DNA from: Amphiura filiformis
Lineage: Eukaryota > Echinodermata > Ophiuroidea > Amphilepidida > Amphiuridae
Assembly: GCF_039555335.1 (NCBI RefSeq)
Contig: NC_092628.1
Span: 68,780,706-68,844,705 of the forward strand
Direction: 5' to 3'
Length of the DNA stretch: 64,000 bases
In this document: positions 35,311-48,622 of the stretch, in pieces
Layout of the letters: each line of letters begins with the position of its first letter
Numbering within the stretch: position 1 is the stretch's first letter
Translations under genes and position numbers: made by a program
Notes under the pieces: model-generated
Told to the model about the DNA's origin: nothing
Databases searched by the model: none
What the model saw: the letters and a program-made list of their open reading frames with translations, nothing else

Positions 35311-35951
35311 ATTTTCAACATGTCATTATGTTGAACTTTCATTTTCTCTGATATCAAGTGTTGAGAACATGTGATTCTCTTCCTTGTAAGTTTGCCATTT
35401 GGCAGGGAAAAATGTGCATTTGATTTTACTTTATACTGTTTTGTACCCTTCTTATAATTTCTATAGTTGATACTTTTATACCTTCTGTTATTTTTATTAA
35501 CATCTTGGGCTGAACAAAATAGGCATAATATGAAAAATATATCTTATCGCAGTGTTCCATGCTGTATTCCTCTTCAACCATGCATCTTAGTTACATGTTA
35601 TTGTTGAATATGGGTTATATGAGCTCTTTCCACAATATCAGAAGTAGTAGAAAAAACACAATGTTATCCCTTCTGATTATTCTACATTGGCAAGTAGTTA
35701 TTACTTTTAGGTGAACATTATTGAGCTACACTATGTAAAATAGTGAGATTTTTTTGTCTCATCACTAACACATTTAATTGTGAGCTCAATTTCTCTACAT
35801 CATGCATGAAGTGTGTTGCATCAAAATCAGGACAGACCACTGAAGTCAAGGTGTCTGGCATTAGTGTATAAAAACAGTCAGAGTACACAATGTAATACTG
35901 ATGATGACCTGTATCAATCGGCCAAACTTGTTGGGGTTAACACACTCTCAT

Positions 35952-36268
35952 GCTATTCGCTGGCGAAATGATGTAATAATCGGATTAACTACCATAGCAA
36001 TAGGTGAAAACAATTTGTGATTATATCGTGCTTCACTACAAGCAGGTTGTACTCATCACCTGTGTATGTCTGCAATCATAGATTGAATACAATACTGGTC
36101 TTTTCAAAGATACTAATCTGACAGGTGCGAATGATTAGCATGATATGGTTCAATGCAGAGGTACCGCATGAACGTACTAGTGCAGGGCGATATAATCAAA
36201 AATTGTTTTCACCAATTGTTATGGTAGTGAATCCGATTATTACATCACTTTGCCAGCGTATAATAGCT
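35952..36268. mobile_element. MITE, about 315 bp
   Basis: Long imperfect terminal inverted repeats: GATGTAATAATCGGATTAAC and GGTGAAAACAATTTGTGATT on the left match inverted on the right over about 70 bp each. It lies in or after the 3'UTR of the large gene. Confidence 0.85.
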
Positions 36269-38127
36269 GAAACCTGCTATCATGTTGGTATTTTTAGTGT
36301 TTTTATTTGTTTATGTTTACATGAATTTTGCCATTTATATTATTTACTGTATTATTATTATTATGGTGTAGATTTTCCAGTTGGCTGCTTTTACTTGTTT
36401 TTGAAGCAGATATTTCTATTAAATGTTATATTGATGACCATTTTATGTCAAATAAAAATGTGCTAATTTGTATTGCACTATAATATGTATTTTAACTATT
36501 AGTAATATCTTATTGAAGTTGTAAAGATTATTTATATTAATATTATATTATTGTAGAGATATATCTGGTAATTTTGTTACTTTTATTTCATCATTCCATT
36601 ATTTTAGCAACATTCACATTTTAGTGCAGTGAGTGATTTCTTACTATGATTCATAGAAAATTGTGATATGAAAATGTCAATAAAAAGTTATATGGCCTAA
36701 TGTTTTGAGTTTATATTGATACTGCATAATCATCCCAATCATCTTTGTTGTCAACAATAAGCCTTGACCACCTTTAGCTTGGACCTACACATGCTGAACT
36801 GATAAATAATATACATTTTGATTTATATAACATCATTCCAGAGGATTCAAAGCGCTGTAATTTCACTGCCATGGTGAATCATCATAATCTGATTGCATCA
36901 ACTAGGCCGCAGCCGAACCCGGCGCAAACCTATCCGCACTTAGATTGTAACATCAACCTATTATTTGTGCAACTCCCCAAATTCCATTGGGTGAAGTTTT
37001 TTTTGATAACCAAACAAATAATTTTCATAGCCTATATGTTATTAAGAAGCCTTGTTATGTCTTATCTGAAACCTTTGTAAAATACATATAGGTAATCCCT
37101 AATGTGTGACATATAGAAGTATCCCTATATGAACTTATTGTATTGGGACTCGATCAGCCAAGGCTGAAGACATCATTTTGAAGTTTTGGTAATATTAGTT
37201 AATCAATAGGTCTAATTTTACTACAGAGGCTTAAAGGATATGGTTGTGGCAGTAACCTGGGATGAATTTGATTTCTATATTGCTTTTATTGGATTTGGCT
37301 GTAATCAATCAACAGTATGATGCATTACATTTTTATAAACATACTTCCTGTGTATATGATTTTAAGATGTGCAATATTTGCTGAATAATTAATCTTTATA
37401 TTATCATTACTATTCCATATTAATGCATATAATTTTGAATCCAGTATGGCAGATTTACATGTGTGTGAAAATTATATATTTTGTCATACTGGTTCAGAGA
37501 AATGTAGGTTTGTCTTAAATACAGATGTTGGGCAGAGACACGCAGGTAAAGTAGGTACAAAAAGCAAACCTTAGATGATACATGTCATTTATTTGCTGCT
37601 AATTATTTGATGGTGACCCTATTGAAATCAGCCAATGAGCAGCTGCCTTATATCCATTTATATCTATTTAGCATGAGTTGAAATTGGCTGAAGGATTTTG
37701 AATAAAAATGTTAGTGACTTAAAAGCGGACACTATCAGTATTTGTGTTCACTGTCTTTTGAGAATTTTGCTGCATGAAATGAAGTATTTGTCAACGATCA
37801 AATTTGGGAAACAATTTTTCATTGAGAATGGCAATTCATGTGCCAAATGTCATTTTCACTGTGCTGAAACCCCATTCTCAGGATGAACACTAGTCATTGT
37901 TACCATCATTGTTATTATTATCATCATCATCTTTATTATCCTCCATTGGCTGCAAGTGGGGTCACCATAGCTTCTTTACGCTTCTTGCGTGTGCTGAAAC
38001 AGTTATGTATTTGTTAATATGCTGTAAAGATATAAGTTGTATACTTGCCTATGCATATATGATTAAAAAGAATGCAAATAGAATAGAATGCAATTGTATG
38101 CATTTACTTCCATAATAGTACTAATAG
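36269..38127. other. Region downstream of the large gene, no gene
   Basis: AT-rich. AATAAA hexamers are frequent (for example near 36679); one may end the large gene's transcript, but I cannot choose. No coding exon seen on either strand. Confidence 0.4.
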
Positions 38128-38844
38128 TAGGGTGGCCACAATGCTAGCTATTGTGTGTACCCCTGCCCACATACACAAATGTATGGTGGAAATTGTAACA
38201 GATTCTGCAGCAGTTGGAAAACTTTTGGGCATTTTGAATTCCATATAATTTGTCTCCTAGTAACTTCTGTGCAAACCCGACTACTAAATTAGAAAGAAAA
38301 TTTTCTGCTCGTAATGAAGGTGAATATAGCATTTTGTATGCGGTCACGCATAAAAAGTTACGCACAAAATAAATTTTTGTCATCAAATAAAACTATTTTC
38401 CCAAAGATGTACAATTATGCTATATTCAGTTTTACAATCTAGACCCTCAGAGCAAAATCCTGTGCAAAAATCAGACAATTTGGTTGTGTAGTTTAGGAAA
38501 TACAGGCCTTTGAAGGTCATAATTGGCACATAATAGCGCCCTCAATGGTGAAAATCACACATATTTACCTTAAAAGTCCTGGCAAAAGAGTTATTTGGGT
38601 GATTTCAGCCATTTTAAAAATGTTGTAAAGAAGCAAATATAGCAATTATGACCCTGGATTTTTAATATTTGCATAAATGAACATTAAATAAACAAAAACA
38701 ATACATCTCATGCCTTCATTCCCACAATTATCGCTTCATGAATATGCAAATTTATGACTAAATCAGGATTTTCCTAAAAATGGGGTAAAAATGGCCAATT
38801 TTGTAATTCCAGGGGTGGGTTTGAAATTTTCATGTGACCACCCT
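38128..38844. mobile_element. hAT-like element, 8-bp target duplication
   Basis: ACTAATAG at 38120-38127 and 38845-38852. Ends TAGGGTGGCCACA and TGTGACCACCCT are inverted. 717 bp, no transposase frame. Confidence 0.75.
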
Positions 38845-38852
38845 ACTAATAG

Positions 38853-40082
38853 GTAAGCAAAGTTTTTAATTTACGATGGACGATATGAAAAGGGCTGACA
38901 TTACAATAAAATAATGTTAAAAGGCTGACAGTACTTCACAAAGTAAGATTTAGTAGAGTAATCTGGCTACCATGTGTCACGTTATTGTTTGATTTGATTA
39001 TCTACCTTTGTTCAACATTCTTCAGCACTAACTCAAGCTGTGCCATCTTAAAGGTAATGATGTTGAGTTTGAAGTTTTATGGTGACAACATCTGATTGAA
39101 ATTGTATTAACATTAGGCCAAAAAAAGAAACAAGTTTGTTTCCTGTATCGTGCATTGCTTTCTGGTGACTGTTTTTTGCATGTTGCTTTTTTTTGTTATA
39201 AAATTTGTGTTCATAAATCATTAAAATCAGAAAAAAGGAAAAAAAGAAGCTAGAACTAATTATTACTTCTTTTTTTTTAAATTTACAATTAAAAGTTTAA
39301 ACAGGAATGATTCTGTTACAATTTGTAAATCAAACTTTTGAATTTTTTCTGTTTTAATTTTTAATTAATGTTAAAAGGGTGTGTTGTTTGTGTGTTTTTC
39401 TTTTTGTATTTTTTAAATAAAATAAATACAGCATTGTTTGTTGCAGTTTTTGTTTTTAAACAAATGAAAATATAAAAAAAATAGTATTGCGCATTGCACT
39501 TGCTACTGGAAACAAACATGGTTTTTTTTTTGCCTTAACACATATATTTTGATATTAGTTTAGAAAAAATGATGAAATTAAATTTACTGACCTTGATTTT
39601 ATGAATTCAAATTGAATATAACATGTGGAATAATACTGTCTGTATTAAAGTGTACTAACAATCAAGAGAAAGGGTATTTATTAAATATATATATATATAT
39701 ATTCCTGGTCAAAAAACTGCAGAGTCACTTGAGGACTAGTGCATGTGGTTTTTTCACATCATTGATGAACCATTGTCAATTTGCAGATTTAAAAGGTACA
39801 AGTTGCATAGAAATATCTTGGTGCAAATGAGATATGTAAGCCCTTGCAGTTTTGATTTTCAAAGAGGATGCAATAAAAACAAGGTGGTGAGTTTGATCAG
39901 GGCTAGTTAATTTATTTGTCCAGTATATATTAATATTGATAGAGTAACTTATTCTGAGGGGCTGGGGTGAGGAAACAATAAATGATTAGATATAGATTTA
40001 TTAGAAAGAGAGAAAATTATATGTAACTTTCAAAATAAAATCCTCTTTGTGCATAGAAAATTGATTTAGAAAATGAATTGAA
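38853..40082. other. AT-rich intergenic stretch, nothing recognised
   Basis: Contains long T and A runs around 39180-39540 and a (AT)n run at 39687-39702. No exon or element boundaries that I can defend. Confidence 0.5.
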
Positions 40083-40675
40083 TACCTGAGAGGAAGAAGG
40101 GCCCAACTCCATCAAAACTGTTTTTGAGATATTAAGAAAAAACTTAATATTTGGAAAAGTTTTATAGACAGAATGTTTTCGTCTTCGGGGGACCTTTAAT
40201 ACATTAACATACAATATTACGTACATTCGAAATTATATATGATTTCTCCATGGCAATGGTACAGGTCTTAATACAAGCTTGAGTTGGGCCCTTCTTCTAC
40301 TAATATACTGCAAGTGCCAGTTCCGTAAGCAGATGTGTTATAAATAGCTACAGAAATTTGATAATTATCCATTAATTGCACAAGTAGAAACATGTAATAT
40401 GTTAGCAAGAAAGTTTATTGTAATGAAAAGCAGATTTCATGGATGAACAAAATTCCTCTTGAACCCAATATTTTTGGAAGAAGGGCCCAACTCCATGGAG
40501 TTAGCCTTTCTTCCATGAAAACCATGATTTTAAAAGTGTATGTGGAAGACTATTTAGAGAGTGGATTTTGGCTCATCTTTCACACACAAGGAAGAACAGT
40601 CTGCTGGCAATAATATGCTGGGTCTAACTCACTTTTGTAATAAATTGGAGTCGGGCCCTTCTTCCACTCAGGTAT
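40083..40675. mobile_element. Composite of two MITEs of the 24348 family
   Basis: The outer ends TACCTGAGAGGAAGAAGG and CTTCTTCCACTCAGGTA pair. A second copy starts inside at about 40480 (GAAGAAGGGCCCAACTCCAT) and matches 24361-24565 closely, suggesting insertion of one copy into or next to another. Confidence 0.75.
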
Positions 40676-41145
40676 TCAATTGTTTGCCTTCAAATTTTGA
40701 CATTTGTCCCTTGTATGGAAAGAATGGGTACAACGGTCAGTGTAATTAATATGTATTGACAATCGAATATTGAAACAGTATGTCCAACTTGCAGAATCTG
40801 AAAATGTATATTCAACTTGCTGCATATAGATCTAGGCATATTCTTATTGACTATTAAAGCAGCTGATGTATGTTTGTAAAGGCTGATGCATGTCATCTGA
40901 ATAGGCAAAAACTGTCTTGTGCAAGCGTGATGAGACTGTAATTATTAAAAATGGCATAATGGGGTAAATTGGTGAAGGGGACAGTACCATGATTATGTTA
41001 TTATTCAGATCAAAGAATGAACCACTGTCATTGCATTCTTCGATGAATTTTAGGCAGCTTTTTCGCTACATCCGTAGCCATGACTGAATACTAGAAGTAA
41101 ATGTGCAACACTTGATTACAACTGAGACTGCTATAGGAATTCACT

Positions 41146-41323
41146 AATTTTGTGTTCATCATGGAACTCTGGGTACGCCAGCAACTTCGCTGGTAGCAAC
41201 AGGAGAGCATATGGCGCAGCTGCAACATTCTCAGTACTGACCAATCGCGTTTGTTCGTGTCTGCGCCCTACGCTGTATACGCCACATGTACACAGTGGGA
41301 AAGTTCTACGATGAACACAAATT
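41146..41323. mobile_element. MITE, palindromic
   Basis: AATTTTGTGTTCATCATGGA at the left pairs with GTTCTACGATGAACACAAAT at the right; CpG-containing interior. Confidence 0.7.
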
Positions 41324-41358
41324 AAATAGTTTTCTATAGTAGTATGATATGTGCATTA

Positions 41359-42597
41359 GGGACCGTTCATTATTTATAGGGGAGGGGGGGCCGGGAGGAT
41401 TTCAAAATTGAGTTCATAAAGTTACACAACCCCCCCTATTAGCAGCATCTAAAATTACATAACCCCCCCTATTGCCACCAAAAATAAAACGTAACCCCCC
41501 CCCCCCCCCACACATCAAGAAATACATTTTGCTGGTACTGGTATACCATGGCCGGTTCACCTTTTGATGGCCCCTGGGCATGGCAACATGATTGCCACCT
41601 CTGGCTCTTCGTATAGAGACACCCCTCTCCCCACAATTGTAATCCAAGTTTTTTCCAAGCTGTCCCCAGAAAATATGCTATTTCAATGCTAAAATTCAAA
41701 GAGAGATGTATCGGAGTCACCGAGCCAAAATTTCCGGGGCAATGAATTTCCTAATCGTCCCACTGATCTGATACTAAAAGAACATTACCTGGACAAATAT
41801 GCCCAAAGCACGCGAAAACAAAAATGCTAAAATGAACAAAATTGAGGACAAAATGTGCCCTGAAATCATTCCAAAGGATGATGCATATAGGGCTTTCACA
41901 GTATACAAGTTTTATGCACTTTCCAAGCATCAGAGGAGCTGCCCTAGCACTCATATTTATGATTTACATTAAAGAATGGATGGAATTATAACTCTCATTT
42001 TTGAGATTCGTGTCTCGCAGATCTACTCACAGAATGGTTTTTCTGAGATAAATGCGCGCAAAGCACGCGGCAATTTGGCATTTTGATACTAAAAAAATGG
42101 GGTTAATTTAGCGTCTAAATTAGACCAAAAGGAAGATGCAATCATAAGTTTTGTCACAATACATCTGTCGTCTGAGCAGGGGAGGGAACTGACTTGCCAC
42201 TCTGCCATATGGCTAATGTGCTGATGAACAGTGGCGTAGATTTCTTTTTGACATGAGGTGGTTGGAAAGATTTCTTGAAGTATTATGTGAATCCAGCACC
42301 TTTTGGTGAGAGAATAAGTTTATGACACAAATGCGTGCGAAGCGCACAAAAATGTTGCCGAATTGAAGCTAAACTCAAAATATGGTGTAGACATTTTTGT
42401 GGCTAAAATGGCCAAATATGAGGTAAAAATTGTAGTGAATCATAATCATAGTAAATAATTTAATATTAAATTTCACCTGACCCCCCCTGTCAGGAAATAT
42501 AAAATCACATAACCCCCCCTGTTTGTTAAAGTGAAAATCACATAGCCCCCCTACATTTTTCCCGGCCCCCCCTCCCCTGTAAATAATGAGCGGTCCC
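41359..42597. mobile_element. Harbinger-like non-autonomous element with TTA duplication
   Basis: TTA at 41356-41358 and 42598-42600. Inverted ends of about 40 bp: GGGACCGTTCATTATTTATA followed by GGGGAGGGGGGGCCGGGA on the left and the complement on the right. C-rich runs in the subterminal parts (ACATAACCCCCCCT repeated inverted-wise). The interior shares GCGAAGCGCACAAAAA with the hAT-like element at 33187. The 3-bp TTA/TWA duplication is typical of PIF/Harbinger; no transposase frame here. Confidence 0.78.
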
Positions 42598-43588
42598 TTA
42601 CAGTAAGCTATTTGGATGAAAAAATTGAATTTTGCCCTGATTCTGAATTGGTTAAAGTGTATAGCCCATATAAGTGTTATAGGCAAAATAACCAATTCTC
42701 GATCATGAGAGGATGTACCTTCTGTATCGGCATATTTTTCATAGAATAACACAATTGCGCGACCTACATGATCGAACCTTGACCTTGCCTAGCAATGACC
42801 GTGTGATTGGTCAATTCTCAAAAGCTGTGTTTTGCGCCGTGAGCACTGGTCTTGCGTAGTATGCTCGACGCCAATACTTGTGCGTACCCAAGTTGGCTCT
42901 CATGGTCGAGAATTAAATAGTTTGCATAGGCAAACAGCTGCTGGTAGATTTAGGATAGACTATTTTGAAGTTTTAGGCTTTCCTGAAGTTTTAAAAGCAC
43001 ATTTCAGACTATAATGTTTATCAAGTTGAGTATGGTGACTATCAACAAGTAATATTTTGTATCTCTATGGCTGCAAATTTATAGTGAACAAATCTGTACA
43101 TTCAATTGCTATACATGTTCAAATAATTATTGCTGATATCATTCAAAGTACAATTGAATTAAATATATTTTTATATATTTTGTAATAGCACATATAATAT
43201 TGAATTTAAGTGATAAATAAATTGATCACTCAAAACTATATTTATGGTGAGATTTTGTTTGATTTGTGTTTCCATTTAATTTCTACTTTCCAGTGCTTTA
43301 TATCTTTCATGTAGTAGTTACCGGGTATTATGCCGTAGTATATGCTATTATACAATCAGATCATCATTGCATGGTTTTGAGATCACTGCGGGCCTATAAT
43401 TTTAACCATGTCCCGAATATAAACCAGTCAATATTTGTTTTATATACCAAATGGATGTACGTGGATGTTGCGATTGCGCAATCTGATCGGGACGCATGTG
43501 ACAGGTCAATATTCGTTTCCATGACCGGTCATAGTTCATATTGAGGGCATAGCTAATTCAATGACTGCACTTTTTATATCACTGGCCC

Positions 43589-43767
43589 TACAGTTTGTCC
43601 ACCTTGAAGTACGAAGTAAAGGTACGCACATCTTGCGTAAGCATATTGTGCGTCACTCATGCATTTGTGTGCACCTAGCAGTGTGTTAATTCCTTTTGAC
43701 ATTACAGCGCGCAGAAACTGCGGTATTTACTGCTTACTTTACTTCGTACATCAGTGGACAAACTGCA
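43589..43767. mobile_element. MITE, about 180 bp
   Basis: TACAGTTTGTCCACCTTGAA with GTACGAAGTAAAG-like sequence at the left is matched inverted at the right (CTTTACTTCGTACATCAGTG, GACAAACTGCA). Confidence 0.78.
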
Positions 43768-44221
43768 GCAGATTTTCTTGGTCAGGAATCCTTGTAGGCT
43801 ACAGGGTGTATCAAAATGATTGGTACTGATTAATATCCAGTGAGTATGGCCAAGACTGCCACATCAAAATGCAGTCAAATATCCACCTTATTTTTAGATT
43901 TATGTAATAAAATGTCATAAAACTATAAAATTGTAGCCATTTCAAGAGGATCTAATGTTGAATGTGGAAGACGTGGGCGTTTCATTAGACAACAAAACTG
44001 ATGGGTACCAATTACCAGTTAGTGCTTTAAGGAAAATACCCAAATTAAAAAGTTGCAGTTTACATGGATCAGTGGCTTTTATTGAAGTATTGTAGCATGT
44101 AAAGTTTTTCCACTTGCGCTGACTTCAAATCAATACTAATAGCTGCAATTTTTAAATTCAGGTATGTTTCTTTCAAAACACTGCTGTGTAGTTAATATTG
44201 ATATAAAATTGGATTACTTGA

Positions 44222-44340
44222 GCCCATATTTATTGGTCAAGCTATGAGTTTTAAAATATTGGACGAGACGTAGTCTAATTCAATATTTTAAAACTCGTAG
44301 TGAGACCAATTAATATTGGGTGTAAAGCATCCAAATTTAT
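44222..44340. repeat. Foldback repeat
   Basis: GAGTTTTAAAATATTG pairs with CAATATTTTAAAACTC, and TTATTGGTC with GACCAATTAA outside it. Confidence 0.7.
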
Positions 44341-45420
44341 CATTATTATGTGTTGGATCCAATATTTTCACACACTTGGATTAACATAAGAATGAACAAA
44401 ATTATATTATCAAAATGCACGTAAATAAATCGTCTTTCTTTCTATGTTAAAATATTGCGAAAACGATTATTAGTTATGAAACTGGGCTATGAAGCTATAT
44501 AGGTGTATTTATAACGACAGCGTTACTTTTTGTGCAGTCTTTAGATCGTATTTGCATCTAGAAGAGCATCGGAGACATTTTAAAGTTGTTTTTCAATTAA
44601 AATAACAAAATTGAAAAGCACTTAGCCTTGGACATTTTTGAATAAAGATTTGGTGGACAAGCACTCAGCCTGAAAAACAAGCTAATTAAATCAATAATCA
44701 CAGAATCAAATGTCACTAACAAACCCAGATAAATCACAAATTTGGGTCATGTAAACTGTATACAACAATATTTTATTCATGATTATATCAAAGTCTACAG
44801 TACTGGTTATATGCTACATGTATGTTTCCAATCATACTGCACAAAACAAGTAATATGAAAGACACATTTTATTGATATTATATAAATTTGATACATAATT
44901 CTATTATTCAAGGTGCAATAACATTAATTGATACACAAGTTAACCTGTATTAAAACGTACATAAACTAAAAAGTGCACTTATATATTATTGTGCATGCAT
45001 ACAACATTAAAATACTTTTTTAAAGAAGTACACTTAATAATGAGTAATGAATCTGGTACCGAAAGTTGTACCAGTTGTATTGTATGTAACTGCACTGACA
45101 GTTGGGTCAAATTCTCAAGTATCTATTGAGGAACAATTTTACAAAAGCTCGACAAATACAAATGTCAGGTCGATTGTTTTCAGATGGAGCTGATAAGTTT
45201 TTCTTATTACAAGTCAATATTAAAGAAAAACTCTTCATTCCTGCTCCTGTATCCTGTTGAGATCAGTAAAATCATTCATATCAAGATTATCTCAAGATGA
45301 CACTCAAATGCAGGCCCGGAATGCGGGTCACATTGAAACCCATTTTGTGATCTTAAACCCAGATTTCAGTTTTGAATTTGGAAAGAAAGCCATTTTCAAA
45401 CTATAAGGCCAGCAATAAAA

Positions 45421-45612
45421 AAACTAATTCATGTCTGATAATCCTGTCTATCAAATTCCCCACTGCCTATGATTGGTTAGTATCGCGTAACTAATGCAGG
45501 CACTGCCCTAGTATTGCGTAGCTAACAAAGGCACCGCTCTAATTATTCATCACTAACCAATCACAGGCTGTGCTGGAGTTGGATTGACAGAATCATCAGA
45601 CACAAACTAGTT
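45421..45612. mobile_element. MITE, second copy of the 1377 family
   Basis: AAACTAATTCATGTCTGATA...TGTCTATCAAATTCC on the left and GGATTGACAGAATCATCAGA...AAACTAGTTT on the right; same internal TGATTGGTTAGTA/TCACTAACCAATCA pair as at 1430-1510. Confidence 0.75.
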
Positions 45613-46026
45613 TTTTTATTTCCAACATTTATTATAACAATGCTAACATAATGGGGCAGCTTGATTAGCAGCTACCCCAGACTATGGCCGGATAATCGGT
45701 GCTACGAAAATGTGACAATCCGGTCATTGACAATGCAAAGGCACTATTTTAAATCATGGTCATGGGGTTCAAAATATCTATGCATGATCTAAATCCAGTG
45801 TGGGTAGCCAGAATTTTGGCAAGGGGGTCAATGGGACTTTCAGGGGGAAATTTAGATGAAAATTGTCAAAAAAGGCCTACAAATCTAAATCATGATATTC
45901 CACAGCAGGGTGAAGTTGGCTACACTCACCACTTTCTGAATGATGGGAGATGCAATAGATCCCTGCTTAATAGCTTTTGTTTTATTTATTTTAAAACAAC
46001 ATTGGACCATCCTCCTTCAGGCATTT

Positions 46027-46661
46027 GGCTAATGAAATGAAATGATTAGTTTCTCGTCACATTTTTTAAAGTGAAATATGAGGTCATGATTTCATTATTC
46101 ATTATTTTGGACAATTTCATTATTGTCAAAAGTTTCATTTATATGGCTATTACCTATATTGTTGATAAAAGACCATCTCAAAACAGGTATTAATGCTTAG
46201 ATCATCATTACAGACATTTTGCAACAGATTGAGAAATGATTTGAATTTGTTTTAAAATTTAATTTTTTTTTGCAATTTTTGTAATCACCAGTAGAAACAT
46301 GATGAGGTAATCCTTAATTTTTCATTATTTACCACATCCTCTACCCCTACAACTAAGAAAAACTGCTGATTATGATCAGCAGGGGATGTCAGACATTTTG
46401 AGATTACTGAACATGTTCTTCAGGACTGTTATTGAAAATAAAGACGAATTTCATAGTTCTAGTCCAATAAAACAGCACTTACTGTGGACGTTTCGGAATC
46501 TGTCAGATTCCTTTATCAACACTGATGTTGTTTTTGAGAGTTTCAATTTTGATTATTTCCATCTCAATTTCAGATAATTATGAAGATAATGAAAGTTTTG
46601 GTCAAATTGAAAAAGTTATGAGGGCGGGTGACGGGAAACTAATAATTTCATTTCATTAGCC
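46027..46661. mobile_element. DNA element with 36-bp terminal inverted repeats
   Basis: GGCTAATGAAATGAAATGAT plus TAGTTTCTCGTCAC at the left; complement (GTGACGGGAAACTAATAATT...TTAGCC) at the right. 635 bp. The frame inside at 46386-46577 shows no domain. Confidence 0.78.
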
Positions 46662-47311
46662 TTAGTAGTACTTATTTTTCCCTTCAATTTTACAGCTATA
46701 GCTTCATGCATAATATGATGATTAGCCCATTTCCCACAATTTTTATAATTTTATTTCCTAAAAGATATGATGAGTAGGTGATTCCACCAGATTGTATATA
46801 TCTGATAGTAATATTTGCTGGTACACTTATTTTATGGGCTTACTAATAATTAATGAATTATTACCCCATACCTGGATGATGTTGGTATACCTTATACAGG
46901 TTTCAAAGAACGCAACAGTTTCCCCAATTTTAAACATGAGTAATATGCAAGTAGTGAATCACAACAAAAGGTACAACATATGCTTGAGTTACAACAAAAT
47001 TCATATCAAATACATATTATTAATGATATGTCCTGAAAAAAAAAATCTGCTGATATATATAAAATCTTCATATAGATGTATTTGTTATGAAGTGTTTGTT
47101 CACTGCATGATTACCCATGTGGAAAAAAATTGGAACCCGAATCATTTTCCTGAATTTCAAATAATTGGTAACAATGATGATGGCAAAAAAGATGACAGAA
47201 AAACCTATTCATGGCTTGATTTTTGATTTATAAAACCTTTCTTTTCATAAGATACTGCATATTTATGAATATTATGAATCATCCAGGTAGATAAATAGTT
47301 GGACTAAATTT
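46662..47311. other. AT-rich stretch, no gene supported
   Basis: The 144-codon plus-strand frame at 46792-47226 is Ile/Tyr/Asn/Lys-rich as expected from composition, lacks domains and has no splice context; I do not call it. Confidence 0.5.
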
Positions 47312-47459
47312 ATAATTCTGTTCAACTGGACTTACTGTTTTAGATGGCTACAGTATCATGTCATATCCAAGATGCATCATCAGGCCAATTCAAGATCAGT
47401 AGGCCTGATGACGTGATACTGTAGGCATCTAAACAGCGAGTTCAGTTGAACAGAATTAT
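47312..47459. repeat. Foldback MITE
   Basis: ATAATTCTGTTCAACTGGAC at the left pairs with GTTCAGTTGAACAGAATTAT at the right, with further pairing around CAGTATCA-GTCAT. Confidence 0.78.
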
Positions 47460-48459
47460 CACATTGAATCAAAAGACAGTCATTATAGTCACTTAAGCCA
47501 TTTTCTGATGAGCCTTTGTGGTACATATTGTAACATCATTTGAAATCATTCATGCAATTTAGATATACTTTTAAACAAAATAAACTTATTTGACAAATTG
47601 TTCACTTCTACACTAGGTAACAAAAATATAACTGGAAATGAAATGTAAATCATTTCAATGACAATATTTACACCAACTGATATAGCTACTAAATAGAACA
47701 TGATTAATGATCAATTGAAAACAAAAGAAAGACAAGATCTGAAAATAAGCACAATTTTTCCTGTTTTTTTGTATAATATTGTGCAATTTTGTTGATACTT
47801 ATCGAGTTATCTCCTATGTGCACTTAACTGTATTCCGATACTAACATAAAATTATTTTTCAAGAGTCAAGGTCTACCTCAATGTTTTATACCACTGAAGC
47901 ATCAAAATTACTCATTTGTAAGCACTTTAACAACATATTCAATAATGTCAATGATGCATGCAAATGAGCAACATAAAATGTATAGCTACATAAAAGATGG
48001 TTAGTATGATGATTAAACCTAGCATAAATGTGCGAATAATAATCTGCTTTTATTCAGACAAGATTCTATAATTCATATTTTATCTTTTATCATGAGTCAA
48101 ATCAAATATACACTATCAACATATGGCTTAACTGCACAATGGATGCTAGTCCTTCTTGTCTAACATATCCAAATAACTTTCAATATCCAAGTCCACTTTT
48201 ACAGATGTGAATGCACAAATTCAACAGTCTCTACCATTTTTCTGTAAAGCAAGAAATTTCAATAAGGTTTTTATTTTTTGCTCTTTATGCAGTTAAATTT
48301 GCAAAAATATTTGTGACCCATATGGTTGAAAATGTTGCATTTGAAACCTCATATAAACCAAACCACAAAATGGTTCAGAACTGCAGAAATTGTGTGGTTA
48401 ATTACAAATGGGATCAAATAAGGCCAAATACGGTATATCTGTCTGTTCAGGATTTGAGC

Positions 48460-48622
48460 TATTCCAATTAAAATCCATACATCGATTATGGAAAACATGA
48501 CCTTAATCTTCAACACAGGGAGTGTGAATTTCAAATGGGGTTACCAGAATAGATGACTCCATTTGCAATCTACACCCCTGTCATGTCTTCCATAGGGTGT
48601 ATGGATTTCAACTGGAATAGTC
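48460..48622. mobile_element. MITE related to 58502-58773
   Basis: CTATTCCAATTAAAATCCAT and ATGGATTTCAACTGGAATAG are inverted ends; the interior CTCCATTTG and TTCCA-type words are shared with the 58502 copy. Confidence 0.65.

Noticed and set aside
46792..47226. 144-codon open frame as a gene
   Set aside because: Composition is what AT-rich DNA gives, there is no domain and no splice structure, and it lies between repeats.
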